DNA from: an uncultured Victivallales bacterium
GTDB lineage: Bacteria > Verrucomicrobiota > Lentisphaeria > Oligosphaerales > JAFGRS01
Length of the DNA stretch: 6,317 nucleotides
Assembly: GCA_903834675.1 (NCBI GenBank)
Contig: CAILKC010000051.1
Location: 1 to 6,317 of the forward strand
Direction of reading: 5' to 3'
Both the position numbers and the translations under genes were made by a program. The notes under the pieces are model-generated. The model searched no databases, had not been told where the DNA came from, and was given only the letters and a program-made list of their open reading frames with translations. This document shows positions 5,085 to 6,317 of this stretch, piece by piece (positions within the stretch are counted from its first letter, which is position 1; each line of letters begins with the position of its first letter).

Positions 5085-6317
5085 CTACCACACCAACGTC
5101 TGCCCATAGCCTCGGCAGGAGAAATGGTCCAACCTGGCGTACCTGCCTTCGAGCGTGACCGCGGTGGCGCTGATCTTGATCCCCCTCGCCGCTGGGTCGC
5201 TCGGGTCCCCGCTCAGAGTCAGTACCGCGGCCTGGCCCGCGACCCTGCCGGTCACGCGGTAGGTGTAGTGCGCCCCGTGCAAGAGGGTTAGGGTGGCCTG
5301 CCCGGTGAGGTTCCGGCTGCTCTGCACGAGCTGGAACGCCAGCGTCCAGGCGCCGACCATGGGCTCCGGGATGTCGAAAGCCACAGGGGTGTGTACCCGA
5401 GTGGTCGTCCCGTCGACCCTGGTGCTACCCGTTGCGAACCCTACAAGCTGGTGGTTAGCGAGGTCTACCGTCAGGTTCAGGGCCAGGCTCACGCTGATCG
5501 TCCCGGCCGGGTTGGCGCCCCACATCGCAAGGCTGACGACGACCGCGTTGCCACGGCCCCTCACACTGCCCCTGACGGGCATGCTCACGGTGGCATCCTT
5601 GGCCGCCTTGGCTGCCTTGGTGACCGTGTAGGTCGCGCTGCCGACCAGTCTGCCGCCGGTGTCGTGGGTCAAGTCCAATCCGAGGTGGTCACCCGCCACT
5701 GCGGCGCCGTAGGTGCCGCTCAGGTCCCACAGGCCGGTGCCCGCGGCCACCCCCGCCGCGCCCATTCTGGCCTCGAAATCCCCGTCCGGCGCCACCACGA
5801 CGGAGACCGGCCGGAATGACGCCGTCAGGAGCCGGTCCGCCAGCACATTCTTCACCGTGCGCGGGTTGTCCCTGTTCTCCGCCGCGGCGTCGTCCCAGCG
5901 CTCAAATACATAGCCGTAGTTCGCCACCGCGAGCACCGGCACGGTCGTATGCTTGCCGTGGTCGACCCCTTGCATAGTCTGGCCCTCCAGGGCGCCCGCC
6001 CCGGCGGCCGCAAAACGCACCCCCCACTGCCGCGCGGTGAAGCGCCAGGTGGTCGCGTCCGTGATCCCGGCGAAAGCATTTCCGACGGCATCATAGAAGC
6101 AGGTTCCGTCGATCAGCACGTAGTAGGCACTTCCCGCCACCAAGCGAGCCGGCGTGATGGACACGTTCTGGCCGACGATGGCCACCGTACCGCGGGCCTC
6201 GACCGGAATGCTCTCGAACACACTGCCATCGGCATTCATGATGCGAATGTCCCCCGGGCCCGCAAAGACCGCTTCGTTGAAGGTTACCGAAAGCACGGCC
6301 TCATGAGCGACGCCGAC
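5085..6317 (-). CDS. C-terminal part of a large exported Ig-like/repeat-domain protein (5' end outside window)
   Basis: The reading frame is open to the right edge, so the 410 residues visible are the C-terminus of a larger protein. A GTG at 6296 is an internal valine rather than a start, because the codons before it (VGVAHEA) continue the domain. Residues about 1-97 match SbsA/Big_5-type Ig-like domains (LSVTFNEAVF, then SITPARLVAGSAYYVLIDG, and GITDATTWRFTA). Residues about 98-168 match InlB-type bacterial repeat domains (VDHGKHTTVPVLAVANYGYV, FERWDD, NPRTVKNVLADRLLTASF). The remaining 240 residues are two related beta-rich units (about 194-296 and 321-410), the second ending GYGQTLVW. Such proteins are secreted or surface-bound and mediate adhesion or display catalytic domains; the catalytic part, if any, lies beyond the window. 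It ends 73 bases before the lyase gene on the same strand, suggesting one transcript. Its function is not known. Confidence 0.8.
   Translation of the reverse strand, partial: VGVAHEAVLSVTFNEAVFAGPGDIRIMNADGSVFESIPVEARGTVAIVGQNVSITPARLVAGSAYYVLIDGTCFYDAVGNAFAGITDATTWRFTARQWGVRFAAAGAGALEGQTMQGVDHGKHTTVPVLAVANYGYVFERWDDAAAENRDNPRTVKNVLADRLLTASFRPVSVVVAPDGDFEARMGAAGVAAGTGLWDLSGTYGAAVAGDHLGLDLTHDTGGRLVGSATYTVTKAAKAAKDATVSMPVRGSVRGRGNAVVVSLAMWGANPAGTISVSLALNLTVDLANHQLVGFATGSTRVDGTTTRVHTPVAFDIPEPMVGAWTLAFQLVQSSRNLTGQATLTLLHGAHYTYRVTGRVAGQAAVLTLSGDPSDPAARGIKISATAVTLEGRYARLDHFSCRGYGQTLVW

Noticed and set aside
5012..5107. Longer start for the lyase gene at 5107
   Set aside because: It would overlap the upstream gene's end and bury the signal peptide 32 residues inside the protein. 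ATG 5011 has a GGAGGG site 10 bases upstream.
5597..5623. Three 9-base CCTTGG repeats
   Set aside because: They encode the KAAKAAKDA stretch of the repeat-domain protein, a local slippage product without further sign of function.
1..6317. CRISPR array, tRNA, rRNA or riboswitch
   Set aside because: No regularly spaced direct repeats, cloverleaf signatures or known aptamer motifs were seen on either strand by eye.

Overview
The window is GC-rich bacterial DNA. The gene content fits a member of the PVC group (Planctomycetota, Verrucomicrobiota, Lentisphaerota or Kiritimatiellota): a secreted multi-domain heparinase II/III-type lyase, a large exported Ig-like/repeat-domain protein, a chromosomal toxin-antitoxin pair, and interspersed palindromic repeats built on CCCAGGG/CCCTGGG and GCCCC/GGGGC stems. 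The taxonomic call is an inference from gene style, since no marker gene is present.

Layout. Positions 1-391 hold no convincing gene. They contain a small CCCC/GGGG hairpin at the left edge, a CGATAC hexamer repeat, one copy of a short motif that recurs at 5060, and a likely promoter for the next genes. Positions 392-1478 carry three tightly packed plus-strand genes: a ribbon-helix-helix antitoxin that appears to be leaderless, an overlapping MazF/PemK-family toxin, and a universal stress protein (USP) 26 bases further on. Positions 1479-2098 are decayed accessory DNA. A VapC-type PIN toxin remnant on the minus strand has lost its N-terminal third and carries a frameshift; its broken end abuts a palindrome-rich repeat of about 180 bases (1801-1982), followed by an empty spacer with a hairpin.

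Positions 2099-6317 hold two minus-strand genes, probably co-transcribed from right to left. The upstream one (5085 to beyond the right edge) is the C-terminal part of an exported protein with an SbsA-like Ig domain, an InlB-type repeat domain and a duplicated beta-rich C-terminal module ending in GYGQTLVW. The downstream one (2099-5011) is a 970-residue secreted protein with a signal peptide, an N-terminal carbohydrate-binding-like module, a heparinase II/III alpha/alpha-toroid and catalytic beta-sheet domain, and a C-terminal CBM6/35-like module. Together they suggest cell-surface or extracellular handling of an acidic polysaccharide.

The most unusual points are: (i) an identical octapeptide, SAVNLDHV, in the MazF-like toxin and in an atypical insertion of the neighbouring USP, which itself lacks the usual nucleotide-binding residues; (ii) the VapC remnant ending at the edge of the palindromic repeat; (iii) the repeat's two-module architecture; and (iv) a near-identical motif of about 20 bases in two distant intergenic spaces.
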